This document shows positions 1-8,690 of a DNA stretch of 64,000 nt, piece by piece (position 1 is the first letter of the stretch; every line of letters starts with the position of its first letter). Position numbers and translations under genes: made by a program. The DNA is taken from NCBI GenBank assembly GCA_003597935.1, contig QZJT01000039.1, positions 1 through 64,000 of the forward strand. Reading direction: 5' to 3'. Source of the DNA: Phycisphaerales bacterium (GTDB lineage: Bacteria > Planctomycetota > Phycisphaerae > UBA1845). The notes under the pieces were generated by a model. The model saw only the letters and a program-made list of their open reading frames with translations. It searched no databases and was not told the DNA's origin.

Positions 1-166
1 ATGCGCCACCCCGGCCGAGCGTCCGCGGCGGCGGACGCGGAGTTCCTCGTCGCGGCGTCGTCAGACCGGTCGGGTAGAGCTTCGGCTTCGAGTGGGTGAT
101 CCATGACCGTTCGCATGAGTGGACCGTCGTACCGGGAATAGACGTCTGAGGCTTTGGTCTCGCGCG
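1..166. other. Left edge, no gene supported
   Basis: This short stretch follows the stop of the minus-strand thioredoxin/TPR gene. I see no convincing coding frame or clear terminator in it. The short frames crossing it are Arg/Ser/Pro-rich artefacts of high GC. Confidence 0.4.
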
Positions 167-1213
167 TCATCGTGGGGCCGTGCCCGAAGGCGGCCGTCCC
201 CGGCCCAGCGCCGCCTCCGCGGCCTGCCGGTAACGTCGAGCCGCGGACGCGGAGTCCCCTTTCTGTTCATCAAGCCGTCCGAACGCATAGTGCAGGCGCA
301 CGCGGTCTTCGGCGCTATCTTCCAGCGTCGTCAGGCGCTGCTGTGCCTCATCCAGCCGCCCCCGTTCCACGTCCACCAGGGCCATCAGCAACTGCCCTCG
401 CGGCAGGTCCTCGGAACGGGCCAGCACGGCCGCGAGGTGGCGTTCCGCCGAGTCGACGTCGCCGGACGCCAGCAGGATCTCCGCCAGGTCGAGCGGCGCC
501 TCGGTCCCGTCGGGGTCGAGCGAGACGGCCCGCTGCAACTCCTGCACGGCCGCGTCCATCTGACCCTGCGCCCGCAGGATCGCCGCCGTGGTGCGGTGGC
601 TGGCCGAGCGGAGCCGCGCCTGGTCATCCGCGGGACGCTGCTGCGCCAGTTGTGCCGCGACTTCGGCATCGGTCAACTCGCCCAGCGCCGCACGACAATA
701 GAGTTCCAGCCGTTGGCGATCGGAGGGCGTCCAACTGGCGATGACGTGCTTCAGCGAGCCGTCCGGCGCGGTCACCACGGCCGTAGGGTAGACGATCAGG
801 CCCAGCCGTCCGCCGTAGACGCGGCCCGCGTCCAACGCGAACGGCTCGTAGGCGCCGCTCCGGTCGCGCCAGGTGCGGAAGACGTCGCGCTGATCGGCGT
901 CGGCGGACATGTAGTTCAGCACGATTCGCGAGCCGTCGAGCGTCGCGAGCACGGCATGGGCGTCCTCCAGCGCTCGACGCGACTGCTCCTGATGAGCCGC
1001 CAGGTACACCAGCACGAGGGTCGTGCCGGCGGCGTCGGCGCTGCTGACGCGATCGGTGTCCAGGCCGGGGCAATCGTACGCGGGAAGAGCTTGCCCGATC
1101 TCCACTCCGCGGAGGCGATCGCCGAAAGCCGGCGACTGAAGGCACGCCAAAGCCATGATCCAAGTGAGCCAATGCCCGCAGGAAGGGAGTGAGGGAGTAG
1201 TTGTTCTTCTCAT
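167..1213 (-). CDS. Secreted thioredoxin-fold protein with TPR repeats (copy 1)
   Basis: 348 aa. The ATG at 1213 follows an AAGGAAGG Shine-Dalgarno and overlaps the stop of the upstream 15-haem gene as ATGA, so the two are translationally coupled. A Sec signal peptide covers about residues 1-31, ending near SPAFG. A TlpA/peroxiredoxin-like domain follows (about 35-190, with the cis-Pro-like YPTAVV stretch), then TPR helices (about 200-345). No CXXC is present, so it is unlikely to be a disulfide reductase; a scaffold or haem-delivery role in the periplasm is inference. It is a paralogue of the gene at 7089-8159, and both sit directly behind a 15-haem cytochrome. It is the last gene of the minus operon. 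Confidence 0.85.
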   Translation of the reverse strand: MRRTTTPSLPSCGHWLTWIMALACLQSPAFGDRLRGVEIGQALPAYDCPGLDTDRVSSADAAGTTLVLVYLAAHQEQSRRALEDAHAVLATLDGSRIVLNYMSADADQRDVFRTWRDRSGAYEPFALDAGRVYGGRLGLIVYPTAVVTAPDGSLKHVIASWTPSDRQRLELYCRAALGELTDAEVAAQLAQQRPADDQARLRSASHRTTAAILRAQGQMDAAVQELQRAVSLDPDGTEAPLDLAEILLASGDVDSAERHLAAVLARSEDLPRGQLLMALVDVERGRLDEAQQRLTTLEDSAEDRVRLHYAFGRLDEQKGDSASAARRYRQAAEAALGRGRPPSGTAPR

Positions 1214-2790
1214 CGTGGCCTTCCTTTCGGCGCGCCGTCGGCGGCCCCTTCGCGGGGGGGGGCGTCGTCCGCCGGCTCGGCCGGCGGGTCCGTCACCGTC
1301 AGCGGCGAATCGCGGTCGTACTCGTAGGGTCGATGGCAGCCGGGGCTGCACCGCCCGCCGCCGGACGTTTTCTGAAACGCGATGGGCAGCGTCCATCCGC
1401 CGCTTTCGAACGGGACCTGCGACGCCATGTGCCGCGGCAGGTCGCTGCCGTGAATCTCGTGGCACGTTCGGCAGGTGCGTCCCTTGTCGCTTCGATGAAC
1501 GTGGACGTAGTGCAGATTGACGTCCGCGGCGCGAAAACCCGTGGCCGTCGACGACCGCGCCACGGTCACCAGTTGCGGATCGTGGCACTGGAAGCACAGG
1601 GCGTAGGCGTGAATGTCGAACGAATCGTAGAACCGGGCCGGGAACCGCTCGCGGAGCAAGCGCGTGCTGCGGCCGCCGTGGACGTCGTGGCAAGCGGTAC
1701 ACTGGCCCGCCTCTACCGGCCCGTGCTCGAACGCCCGTCCGGTCAGCACCGCGCGCATGTCGGGGATCGTCCGGCCGTCCGTCGCCACGATGGCCGCCCC
1801 GTGACAACCCAGACAGAGCGTCGTTTCATCCGTTCGCAGCAGGTATTCGCCCATGTCCGCGTGCGAATCGTGACAGTGGGCGCATCTGCGACCGGCGAGC
1901 ACCGCCCCGTGTGGCGTGTCGGCGGTGGCGACTTTCTTTTCCACATCAGGATGGCAGGAGAAGCAGAGCGTCTCGACCGGCGACGCCAGCAACCCGCGAT
2001 TCGGCGAGGAGTGCGGCACGTGACAGGCATCGCACCCGCGCGCCATCGGCTCGTGCGGCTTGCCGGAGGCGTCGGCCGGCCGGCGCCGCTGCCCGTGACA
2101 GGTGAAGCAGTGCTCATCACCCGCGCCGCCGACCAGCAGACCCGGGTTGTCACTGCCGTGCGGATCGTGACAGGCCGTACACTCGCCCAGGACGAACGGT
2201 CCGTGCAGGTAGGCGTGCCGCTCGACGGGGTGGCACGCCAGGCAGGTCAACTCCACCCCGGCGCGGTTGAGCAGGTTCGCGCCTTCCGAACCGTGCGGAT
2301 CATGGCAGGCCAGGCATCCGTGACGCGGCAGCGCCTCGTGTACGTGCGGCCTGGATCCGACAGCGGAATGACAGTGCAGGCAGAGTTGGGGATCCCGGCA
2401 GGCCAGCTCGAAGCGGTGCGGTGTGTCCTGCGGCACATGGCAGGCCGTGCATTCCCCGTCCTTCATCGGCAGGTGTATCGAAGCCCGCGTCAGCAACGAA
2501 CCGTGGCAGGCCGCGGCCGTGCAGTCGCTCGGATCCGTAGGCCCTGCGAGGGGCGATTCGACCGGCGGCGCAGGAGCGGTTGGCGCGAACGAAGCGGGCG
2601 CGGCGACCTCGGATGGCGCGATGCCGCCTTGCTCATCGGCGGCGGGTGCAGCGCCACGCCGGCAGCCGGCCAGGCAGACCGACATCGCCAGGAGCAGTGG
2701 GCCCGCCAGCAGCGCGGCTCGGCGGGCGGAAGCGGTGCCGCTGCGGTTCCGCCTCGTGCGGTCCGGGATGAGCCTCCGCTGCGGCGTCAC
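1210..2790 (-). CDS. 15-haem c-type cytochrome lipoprotein (copy 1)
   Basis: 526 aa. The GTG start at 2790 overlaps the TAG stop of the upstream gene by one base (TAGTG). The N-terminus has Arg-rich residues, a hydrophobic stretch and a lipobox-like LAGC near residue 45, so it is probably an outer-membrane lipoprotein. I count 13 CXXCH motifs, many in the doubled form CxxCHDPHG typical of the paired-CXXCH cytochrome c3 superfamily. There is also one CX4CH at the N-terminal end (CTAAACH) and one CX3CH near the C-terminus (CSPGCH), giving up to 15 haems. The motif order matches the cytochrome at 5632-7092. Role inferred: electron wire or surface-facing cytochrome fed by the upstream cytochrome b fusion. 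The C-terminus past about residue 500 is a non-haem Pro/Ala-rich tail. Confidence 0.9.
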   Translation of the reverse strand: MTPQRRLIPDRTRRNRSGTASARRAALLAGPLLLAMSVCLAGCRRGAAPAADEQGGIAPSEVAAPASFAPTAPAPPVESPLAGPTDPSDCTAAACHGSLLTRASIHLPMKDGECTACHVPQDTPHRFELACRDPQLCLHCHSAVGSRPHVHEALPRHGCLACHDPHGSEGANLLNRAGVELTCLACHPVERHAYLHGPFVLGECTACHDPHGSDNPGLLVGGAGDEHCFTCHGQRRRPADASGKPHEPMARGCDACHVPHSSPNRGLLASPVETLCFSCHPDVEKKVATADTPHGAVLAGRRCAHCHDSHADMGEYLLRTDETTLCLGCHGAAIVATDGRTIPDMRAVLTGRAFEHGPVEAGQCTACHDVHGGRSTRLLRERFPARFYDSFDIHAYALCFQCHDPQLVTVARSSTATGFRAADVNLHYVHVHRSDKGRTCRTCHEIHGSDLPRHMASQVPFESGGWTLPIAFQKTSGGGRCSPGCHRPYEYDRDSPLTVTDPPAEPADDAPPREGAADGAPKGRPR

Positions 2791-4976
2791 TATCGATCTC
2801 CCAGCCCCATCAGCCCCCCCCAGATGATGAGGATGATGATGACGATGCCGACGGTCAGCAGCACGATCCCCAGCCACCGCGCCGCCCGGTTCCAGCCGAA
2901 GGACAGCGGCGTCGTCGCGTGCGCTTCCAGCCGCCCCTCCCGCACCAGCCGCTCGTATTCGAGAGGCCGCTCCTCCTTCATCTCCGATTCGCTGATACGC
3001 CCGGTGAAGATCACGGTGTCGGTGGGGAACTTCTCCACCCGCAGATGGGCGTTGAAGAAGTGCATGGTGAAGATGAAACCGACGGCCAGCAGCGCCTCGT
3101 ACCCGTGTACGATGGTGGCGACGTTGAAGATCCAGCCGGGCAGGACCGTGCTCGCTGCGACCGGAAACGCCAGCAGCAGCCCCGAGCCGCCGATGATGAC
3201 GGTGCCGAAAGCGTCGGCCCAGTAGTCGAACTTCTCCCAGTAGGTCCAGCGGTCGAACCGGGGCTTGGCCCCGCGCCCGAAGAACCACCGCAACATCCCG
3301 AACAGGTCGCGTACGTCCTTCCAGCGCGGCATCATCGACTCCGGTCCGAAGAGCCACCCGCGCCGGCCGCTGCCCACCTGCGCTCGGACCCAGCGGACCA
3401 CGCTGCCGACGTGGATCACGACGTACACCAGCATGATGCAGGCGAAGACCCGGTGCAGGATGCCGGCGGCGTTCCCCCCCCCGAAGGCGTCCGCGATGAC
3501 CAACGCCCAGGGCTGATCGCTGAACTTCAGCGGAATGCCGGTCAGCGTCAGCCCCATGAAGCTGATAATGACCAGGGCATGGGTGAAGCGCTGAATCGGG
3601 CGGAAGCGGGCGAAGGTGCGCTCCGAGGACCCGTGCCCGGAGTTCGGCGGGCCGTTGCGGGCGCGTTCGACCCTCGCTCGGACCCACCACAGTACCGAGT
3701 GAAGGCCGAAAAGACTGAACGTCGCCGTCATGACGATCATGAAGTACAGCCAGATGCCGTAGAGCAGCTTGCTGTCGGCCGGATGGCGGAAATCCGCGTG
3801 GGGAATGAAGCGGGTGAAGTTTTCGTTCGCTCCCGGATGGCAGGTGGCGCAGGTACCGACGATATGGTCCGGCGACAGGCGCGACGCCGGATCGCTGACC
3901 CGGCGGACGTCGTGCGCGCCGTGACAATCGCTGCAGCGGGCCGCCCGGCGGTAGCCCAGCCGGTTCACCTGACCGTGGTAGGTCTCGCGGTAGGTCGCGT
4001 ACAGCGGCGCGTGACAGGTGCCGCACTCCTCGACGATGTCGCGGGCGAAGCTCTCGGTCTGCGCCTGGGTGATCCGGTGGGCGGTGTGGCAGCTCGTACA
4101 CACCGGGCCCCGGCCCCCGCCGTCTTCGGCGTGATTCAACCGGGCGTGGATGCTGTCCTGATACACTTCTTCCACCCCCACGTGGCATCGGCCGCACGTG
4201 TCGGGGACGTGGCTGCGGTGGACGAGGGAGTTCGGATCATGGGACGGACGCACGTCGTGGGCGCCGTGGCAGTCGGGGCAAGTCGCGGCCACCGGCAGGC
4301 CGGCGCCCGTCACCGCCTGACCGTGGACGCTGTCCATGTACCGCGCCACCAGATCGCGGCCGGGAAGGGCCACGTTCGGTGATGCCCCGTGCTGGGAGTG
4401 ACACGCGGTACACGTTTCCAGCACATTCAGCGGGTAGGTACGTGACGCCCGCTGCGACGGGGGCAGGATGTCGTGAGCGCCGTGGCAGGTCCAGCAGCGC
4501 GGCGACGGACCGTTGCCGTTGCCCGGATCGTGTGCGTGGACGCTGAGCGCGAAGTCCGCAGCCTGCGACGCGTGACACGCGTCGCACGACGGGTCCGGCA
4601 GGTCGGCAGGGTGAGGGAGCGTGCCTGATCCGGGGTGACAATCGGTGCAGCGCAGCCCGCCGTGCATGCTGCCCGCAAACGACTGAGCGTCGACGTACAG
4701 CCCGGCAAGGTCAGTGCGGGGTGCGGCCGGCGGCGCCGACAGCATCGCCCATCGCTCCTGCACGCTGATGCGGAGGATGAGGTCCTTACCGTGGCAGTTC
4801 AGGCAGCGGACGTTCTCTTCGGCGGCGGCGGCGGGCTGCGCCATCGCCGATGACGGAAGGAACAACGCGGCCGCGACGCAGAACGCGACGACCACGGCGC
4901 CGAGACCGCGCGCACCGCGGCAGATTGGGAGAGTGAGGTGGATGCACGATCGACGATTGCCGTGTCCGCGAGCCAT
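2790..4976 (-). CDS. Multihaem c / cytochrome b fusion, CbcL-like quinol-cytochrome oxidoreductase
   Basis: 728 aa and first gene of the minus operon. A signal peptide (about 1-46, ending SSAMA) is followed by a periplasmic domain with 11 CXXCH motifs (about residues 55-375). A membrane domain of about five helices (about 380-690) resembles the di-haem cytochrome b of thiosulfate reductase, formate dehydrogenase and Ni-hydrogenase. Candidate haem b histidines lie in FTHALV, ILHRVF, VVIHVG and TMHFFNAH. The same architecture is known in Geobacter CbcL, where it oxidises menaquinol during low-potential Fe(III) respiration; transfer of that role here is inference. The length and order c-domain then b-domain fit one intact fusion. 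The RBS at the ATG is weak. A run of nine G lies in the coding strand at 3474-3482 without breaking the frame. Confidence 0.88.
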   Translation of the reverse strand: MARGHGNRRSCIHLTLPICRGARGLGAVVVAFCVAAALFLPSSAMAQPAAAAEENVRCLNCHGKDLILRISVQERWAMLSAPPAAPRTDLAGLYVDAQSFAGSMHGGLRCTDCHPGSGTLPHPADLPDPSCDACHASQAADFALSVHAHDPGNGNGPSPRCWTCHGAHDILPPSQRASRTYPLNVLETCTACHSQHGASPNVALPGRDLVARYMDSVHGQAVTGAGLPVAATCPDCHGAHDVRPSHDPNSLVHRSHVPDTCGRCHVGVEEVYQDSIHARLNHAEDGGGRGPVCTSCHTAHRITQAQTESFARDIVEECGTCHAPLYATYRETYHGQVNRLGYRRAARCSDCHGAHDVRRVSDPASRLSPDHIVGTCATCHPGANENFTRFIPHADFRHPADSKLLYGIWLYFMIVMTATFSLFGLHSVLWWVRARVERARNGPPNSGHGSSERTFARFRPIQRFTHALVIISFMGLTLTGIPLKFSDQPWALVIADAFGGGNAAGILHRVFACIMLVYVVIHVGSVVRWVRAQVGSGRRGWLFGPESMMPRWKDVRDLFGMLRWFFGRGAKPRFDRWTYWEKFDYWADAFGTVIIGGSGLLLAFPVAASTVLPGWIFNVATIVHGYEALLAVGFIFTMHFFNAHLRVEKFPTDTVIFTGRISESEMKEERPLEYERLVREGRLEAHATTPLSFGWNRAARWLGIVLLTVGIVIIILIIWGGLMGLGDR

Positions 4977-5631
4977 GCCAGACTTCGCTCGTTGCCGCCA
5001 TCACGCGACGCATCATCCGACCGTCGAGTCGCGTGCAGGCGCCACCCCACGTCGGGTGGTCACACCCGGTCCGGTGGCGGACGGCGATCCGACGCGCCGA
5101 CGCCCGCGCCTGGGGAGCAGGCTGTCCCCCACCGCAGACGTGCACACAGCGTGCCACCGGTCGCCGCGGCTACGACCGCCAGCACGTCACGCGAGCGCAG
5201 ACGGCTCCGTTGCCGGTCCGGCGGGGCAGTGGCGCTGTCGCCCGATTCTCAAGAATGGGAATCCTGCACGGCAGTTCTGTCTCAGAATCGGGAAACTCGT
5301 TGGCACGTGGACTAAATCGGGTGCCCAGACCGCTTTTTTCTGGTCATGGTTGCAGCGAACGGTAAGGGTGAGGCTGGCAGTTCCCCGAGTGCGAACACCC
5401 GAAATCCCACGACCGCCCGGTCGGATCCACGAGGCCCTGCCTTCCCCGCGGTGATGGTACGTGCCTTGCTTGCCATATCTTGGGTTCGATCCGGGCCGGT
5501 CGAAGCGGCCAGGGATCGTCTGCGGCCAGACGCCGGAGTTGCAATCCTGCGTAACAAGGTCTTCTGTGAACAGGGATGAGCCACACTACGGGTACGGCGC
5601 GCTACGCGGCGTGCAGCCACTCCGCAGGATC
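4977..5631. promoter_or_regulatory. Divergent intergenic region between the two haem operons
   Basis: This 655 bp gap separates the two outward-reading cytochrome operons and must hold both promoters. No frame in it looks coding. I see no convincing sigma-70 pair. A TGGCACG at 5300 resembles a sigma-54 -24 element but lacks the GC at -12. Local base composition is less skewed between 5240 and 5480 than around it, consistent with regulatory DNA. Confidence 0.5.
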
Positions 5632-7092
5632 ATGCGCTGTCCGTGCTTTCGGTGTGGGCGGTGTGGCCTGCGGCCAGGGGATGCGAGCGTCGGCGGTGGC
5701 GGCCGGCACGGCAGTGCGGTTCGACCGAGCGTGGCCATCGCAGTTGCCCTGTTGTTGGTCGGATCCGCCGCTGGGCAGACACCGAGCACGCGCGGGCCGG
5801 CCGAGGCGGTGACCACCGGCTGCGTCACCGGCGACTGCCACTCGGAGCAGGTTCGCCACAAGCACGCGCACGCGCCCGCGGCCCAGCGGAAATGCGAAGC
5901 CTGCCACGAATTGCGCTCCGCCCGGGAACACGATTTCGAGTTGCGCCTGCCGGCGGAGCGTCTCTGCCTCCAGTGCCACATCATTAAGCGTCCGGACTTC
6001 CTCCACGCGCCCGTCCGGGACGGAAACTGCACCGGCTGTCACGATCCGCACGGATCCGACCTGCGGCTGATGCTCCGTGCGGACCCGGTCGAGGGTCTGT
6101 GCGGGCAGTGTCATGATGCCGGCCCCATGACCGCCCACGCCTTCGTTCACGCCCCCGTGGCCTCCGGCGCCTGTGTGCTCTGTCACGAGGCGCACGGGTC
6201 GTGGCAACCGCACCTGCTGGTTGAGTCGGGCCGACGGCTGTGCGTATCCTGTCACCAGGCGACCGAAGCGCAGTTGCGGCAGAAAGGATTCGACCACCCG
6301 CCGGCCGCGGAGGGCGAGTGCTCCGCCTGCCACGATCCGCACGCGTCCGACCTCCCTGCTCAACTGATCAGCGACGTGCCGGCTCTGTGTACTTCGTGCC
6401 ACGCAGACGTGGGGCAGAGAATCGCCCGCGCCGCCACCGTCCATGAAGTCGTACGCGACGACCGGGCGTGCGTGAACTGCCACCAGCCCCACGCCGCCTC
6501 GCACCCGGCGCTGCTGGACCAGCAGCCCGCGGAGCTGTGCTTGTCCTGCCACAATCGCCGCGTGACGACCCGCCAGGGCGACGTGCTGGAGGATATGGCG
6601 GCGCTTTTGGCGGAGAACCCTTACCACCATGGACCGATCCGCAACGGCGACTGCGCCGCGTGTCACGATCCTCACGCCAGCGATCACTTCAGGCTGCTGA
6701 CGAACGACTACCCCGCCCAATTCTATGCCCCCTTTCGCCTCGATCTGTACGACCTGTGCTTCAACTGCCACGTGCGAGAACTGGTGCTCGAGCCGTTCGG
6801 CGCGGGCATCACCGGCTTTGCCCGTCAGACCGAGCAGGGCATCCAGAACCTGCACTACGTCCACGTGAATCAGAAGAAAGGGCGCACCTGTCGTGCGTGC
6901 CACGAGGTCCACGCGTCGCGGCAACCCTTCCACATGCGAGAGAGCGTTCCGTTCGGCGCCGAAGGGTGGCCGCTGGCGATCAACTTCAACGCCGAAGCGT
7001 CGGGCGGCAGTTGCGCTCCCGCCTGCCATAAACCAGAGACCTACCGTCGGCCGGACCCGCCCGGCCGACTGGAGACCCAGGATTCACCATGA
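5632..7092 (+). CDS. 15-haem c-type cytochrome (copy 2)
   Basis: 486 aa from the ATG at 5632, preceded by CAGGAT. A longer frame opens at 5461 but its N-terminal part looks non-coding. A hydrophobic signal segment (AIAVALLLVGSAAG) lies near residues 36-50. There are 13 CXXCH motifs plus CVTGDCH (CX4CH) first and CAPACH (CX3CH) last, the same count and arrangement as the minus-strand lipoprotein cytochrome at 1210-2790. The last 60 residues of the two proteins align closely (HVN/HVH, GRTCRxCHE, VPF, GW, LAI/PIAF). Unlike copy 1 no lipobox is evident. It overlaps the next gene as ATGA. Likely a periplasmic electron carrier receiving electrons from the Rieske/cytochrome b complex encoded downstream. 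Confidence 0.9.
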   Translation: MRCPCFRCGRCGLRPGDASVGGGGRHGSAVRPSVAIAVALLLVGSAAGQTPSTRGPAEAVTTGCVTGDCHSEQVRHKHAHAPAAQRKCEACHELRSAREHDFELRLPAERLCLQCHIIKRPDFLHAPVRDGNCTGCHDPHGSDLRLMLRADPVEGLCGQCHDAGPMTAHAFVHAPVASGACVLCHEAHGSWQPHLLVESGRRLCVSCHQATEAQLRQKGFDHPPAAEGECSACHDPHASDLPAQLISDVPALCTSCHADVGQRIARAATVHEVVRDDRACVNCHQPHAASHPALLDQQPAELCLSCHNRRVTTRQGDVLEDMAALLAENPYHHGPIRNGDCAACHDPHASDHFRLLTNDYPAQFYAPFRLDLYDLCFNCHVRELVLEPFGAGITGFARQTEQGIQNLHYVHVNQKKGRTCRACHEVHASRQPFHMRESVPFGAEGWPLAINFNAEASGGSCAPACHKPETYRRPDPPGRLETQDSP

Positions 7093-8159
7093 ACGACTCT
7101 CGGCACCATCTCAGTGCGCTGCGGCCGCGATCAGGTGTGCGCGATCTGGCCATAGTCGTGACGGCGCTCGCGTGCGCTGCGCTCACGGCGCCGGCGGCGG
7201 GCCAAGGCGAAACGCAGCCCGGAACGGGACGGTTGGCGCCGCGCCTCACCTGTCGAACGCTCGGGGGGCTGGAGCTGGACGATCGGGCACTGATCGGGCG
7301 GGTGACGGTGCTGCTGTTCGGCGAGCTTCACAATGACCGCACCATCAGTGCCGCGCGTGAACTCGAGCAGATCCTCGCGTCCCCCGACCACGCCGACCTG
7401 CGGGCGCAGGCGTGGCTGATCGTGGCCCGAGAGGAGGATCCCGCCAGGCTGGCTGAGGCCGTGAAGGAAGCGGGGCTTTCGATCCCGGTCGCGCAGGACA
7501 TCGGCCGCGCGACCTTCGCCCGCTACGCGGTCCGCGTCCTGCCCACGGCCGTCGTCGTCGACGCGAAAGGCCGGATCGTGCATGAGCGGCCCGGTTTTAC
7601 GTATGAGTTTCGTCAGATCGTCGAGGCCGCGTGCAACCTGGCCGCGGGCCTGATCTCGCGCGAGCAGTTCGAGTTGACCATCGCCCCCCGGGAGGCGGCG
7701 CCGGACTCCGCGGAACTGAACCGGGCGGCGGCGCTGACGGCCATGGGCCGCCGGCTGCTGGAGCTGGGAAAGGACGGGCTGGCGGCGGACAAGTTCATCG
7801 AGGCACAGAAGACGTTGCCGGGCTACGTCCCCGCCCACGTCGGTCTGGCGCGCTGCTATCTCGTGCAGGGCAGGCTGGCGGACGCCGAGCAGGAGTTGCA
7901 GGAAGTGCGCGCCCGCGCTCCGGATGACGTGGACGCCAACATCGGGTTCGCGGCGATCGCCCTGGCCCGCGGCGGCAACGAGTTGGAGACGGCCGAACGG
8001 CTGCTGTCGTCGCTGCGCGACGTTCACCCGCGGCACCCGGAAATCCAATTCATGCTGGGGCGCGTGTTCGAGGCACAGAAGCGCTTCGATGAAGCCATGA
8101 AGTGCTACAAGCAGGCGGCCCAACTGTGGCGCCACCAGTCTCTGGAGCCGACACCATGA
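7089..8159 (+). CDS. Secreted thioredoxin-fold protein with TPR repeats (copy 2)
   Basis: 356 aa. It starts at an ATGA overlap with the 15-haem cytochrome and ends at an ATGA overlap with the Rieske gene. Signal peptide about 1-38 (ending AAGQG), thioredoxin-like domain about 45-190 with VLPTAVVVDAKG as the cis-Pro segment, and TPR helices about 210-350. As in the copy at 167-1213 there is no CXXC; one cysteine (RLTC) sits early in the fold at a position comparable to the YDC of copy 1. The conserved pairing with a 15-haem protein suggests assembly, haem handling or docking of that cytochrome, which is inference. Confidence 0.87.
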   Translation: MNDSRHHLSALRPRSGVRDLAIVVTALACAALTAPAAGQGETQPGTGRLAPRLTCRTLGGLELDDRALIGRVTVLLFGELHNDRTISAARELEQILASPDHADLRAQAWLIVAREEDPARLAEAVKEAGLSIPVAQDIGRATFARYAVRVLPTAVVVDAKGRIVHERPGFTYEFRQIVEAACNLAAGLISREQFELTIAPREAAPDSAELNRAAALTAMGRRLLELGKDGLAADKFIEAQKTLPGYVPAHVGLARCYLVQGRLADAEQELQEVRARAPDDVDANIGFAAIALARGGNELETAERLLSSLRDVHPRHPEIQFMLGRVFEAQKRFDEAMKCYKQAAQLWRHQSLEPTP

Positions 8160-8677
8160 CGGAGCATCAGGCGACAGGAACGCCGAGTGATCGTACGGCC
8201 CCCCCACCGCTGCAGGCTGCCGTGCAGCCTCCTGCGGCCGGCGCCGCCGAACCGGCGTCCGATCTTTCCGCGCCGCGGCGCACCTTTCTGAAAACGTGCA
8301 TCGGCGGCATGACGGCGGTTTCCGCCGGCACGGTCGTCTATCCGGTGGCGTCGTTTCTGCGGCTGCCTGCCACTCTGTCGGAGTCGCAAGTCGTCAAGGT
8401 GCCGCTGGACTCTCTGCACGAGGACCAGGCGCTCTACCGCGACTTCAACGGCGTGCCGCTGGTCGTCGTGTACACCGGCCGGGTGCCGCGCGTGTACGAC
8501 GCCTCCTGCACGCACCTGGGATGTCTGGTGGCCTGGGACGGCGGCCGACACCGGTTCCATTGCCCCTGCCACGGCGCCGTGTTCAACGATCACGGTGAGC
8601 CGGTCAGCGGTCCGGTCAGCCGGCCGCTCAAGGTGATCGAGGCGAGCGTCGAGGACGGGTTTCTGGTGATTGCGTAG
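8156..8677 (+). CDS. Rieske 2Fe-2S protein of a cytochrome bc/b6f-type complex
   Basis: 173 aa, starting at the ATGA overlap at 8156. A twin-arginine signal/anchor is visible: PRRTFLK at residues 40-46 followed by a hydrophobic segment, as usual for Rieske proteins. The cluster ligands are in CTHLGC (118-123) and CPCHG (136-140). It transfers electrons from quinol at the Qo site of cytochrome b to the c-type carriers. Cytochrome b and subunit-IV-like genes follow at once, confirming the complex. A Pro/Ala-rich cytoplasmic N-terminal extension of about 38 residues precedes the RR motif. Confidence 0.95.
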   Translation: MTEHQATGTPSDRTAPPPLQAAVQPPAAGAAEPASDLSAPRRTFLKTCIGGMTAVSAGTVVYPVASFLRLPATLSESQVVKVPLDSLHEDQALYRDFNGVPLVVVYTGRVPRVYDASCTHLGCLVAWDGGRHRFHCPCHGAVFNDHGEPVSGPVSRPLKVIEASVEDGFLVIA

Positions 8678-8690
8678 GCCGGGAGCAACG

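Noticed and set aside
1201..3225. 674-codon plus-strand frame
   Set aside because: It is a shadow of the 15-haem gene on the other strand; the minus frame has 13 CXXCH motifs and this one has no domain.
5298..5316. Sigma-54 promoter (TGGCACG)
   Set aside because: The -12 GC is missing at the required spacing.
4714..5454. 246-codon plus-strand frame in the divergent region
   Set aside because: It starts inside the cytochrome fusion gene, is rich in Arg/Pro/Ala and has no recognisable domain.
5470..5510. tRNA-like T-arm (GGTTCGATCC)
   Set aside because: No matching acceptor, D or anticodon arm lies around it and no tRNA length fits.
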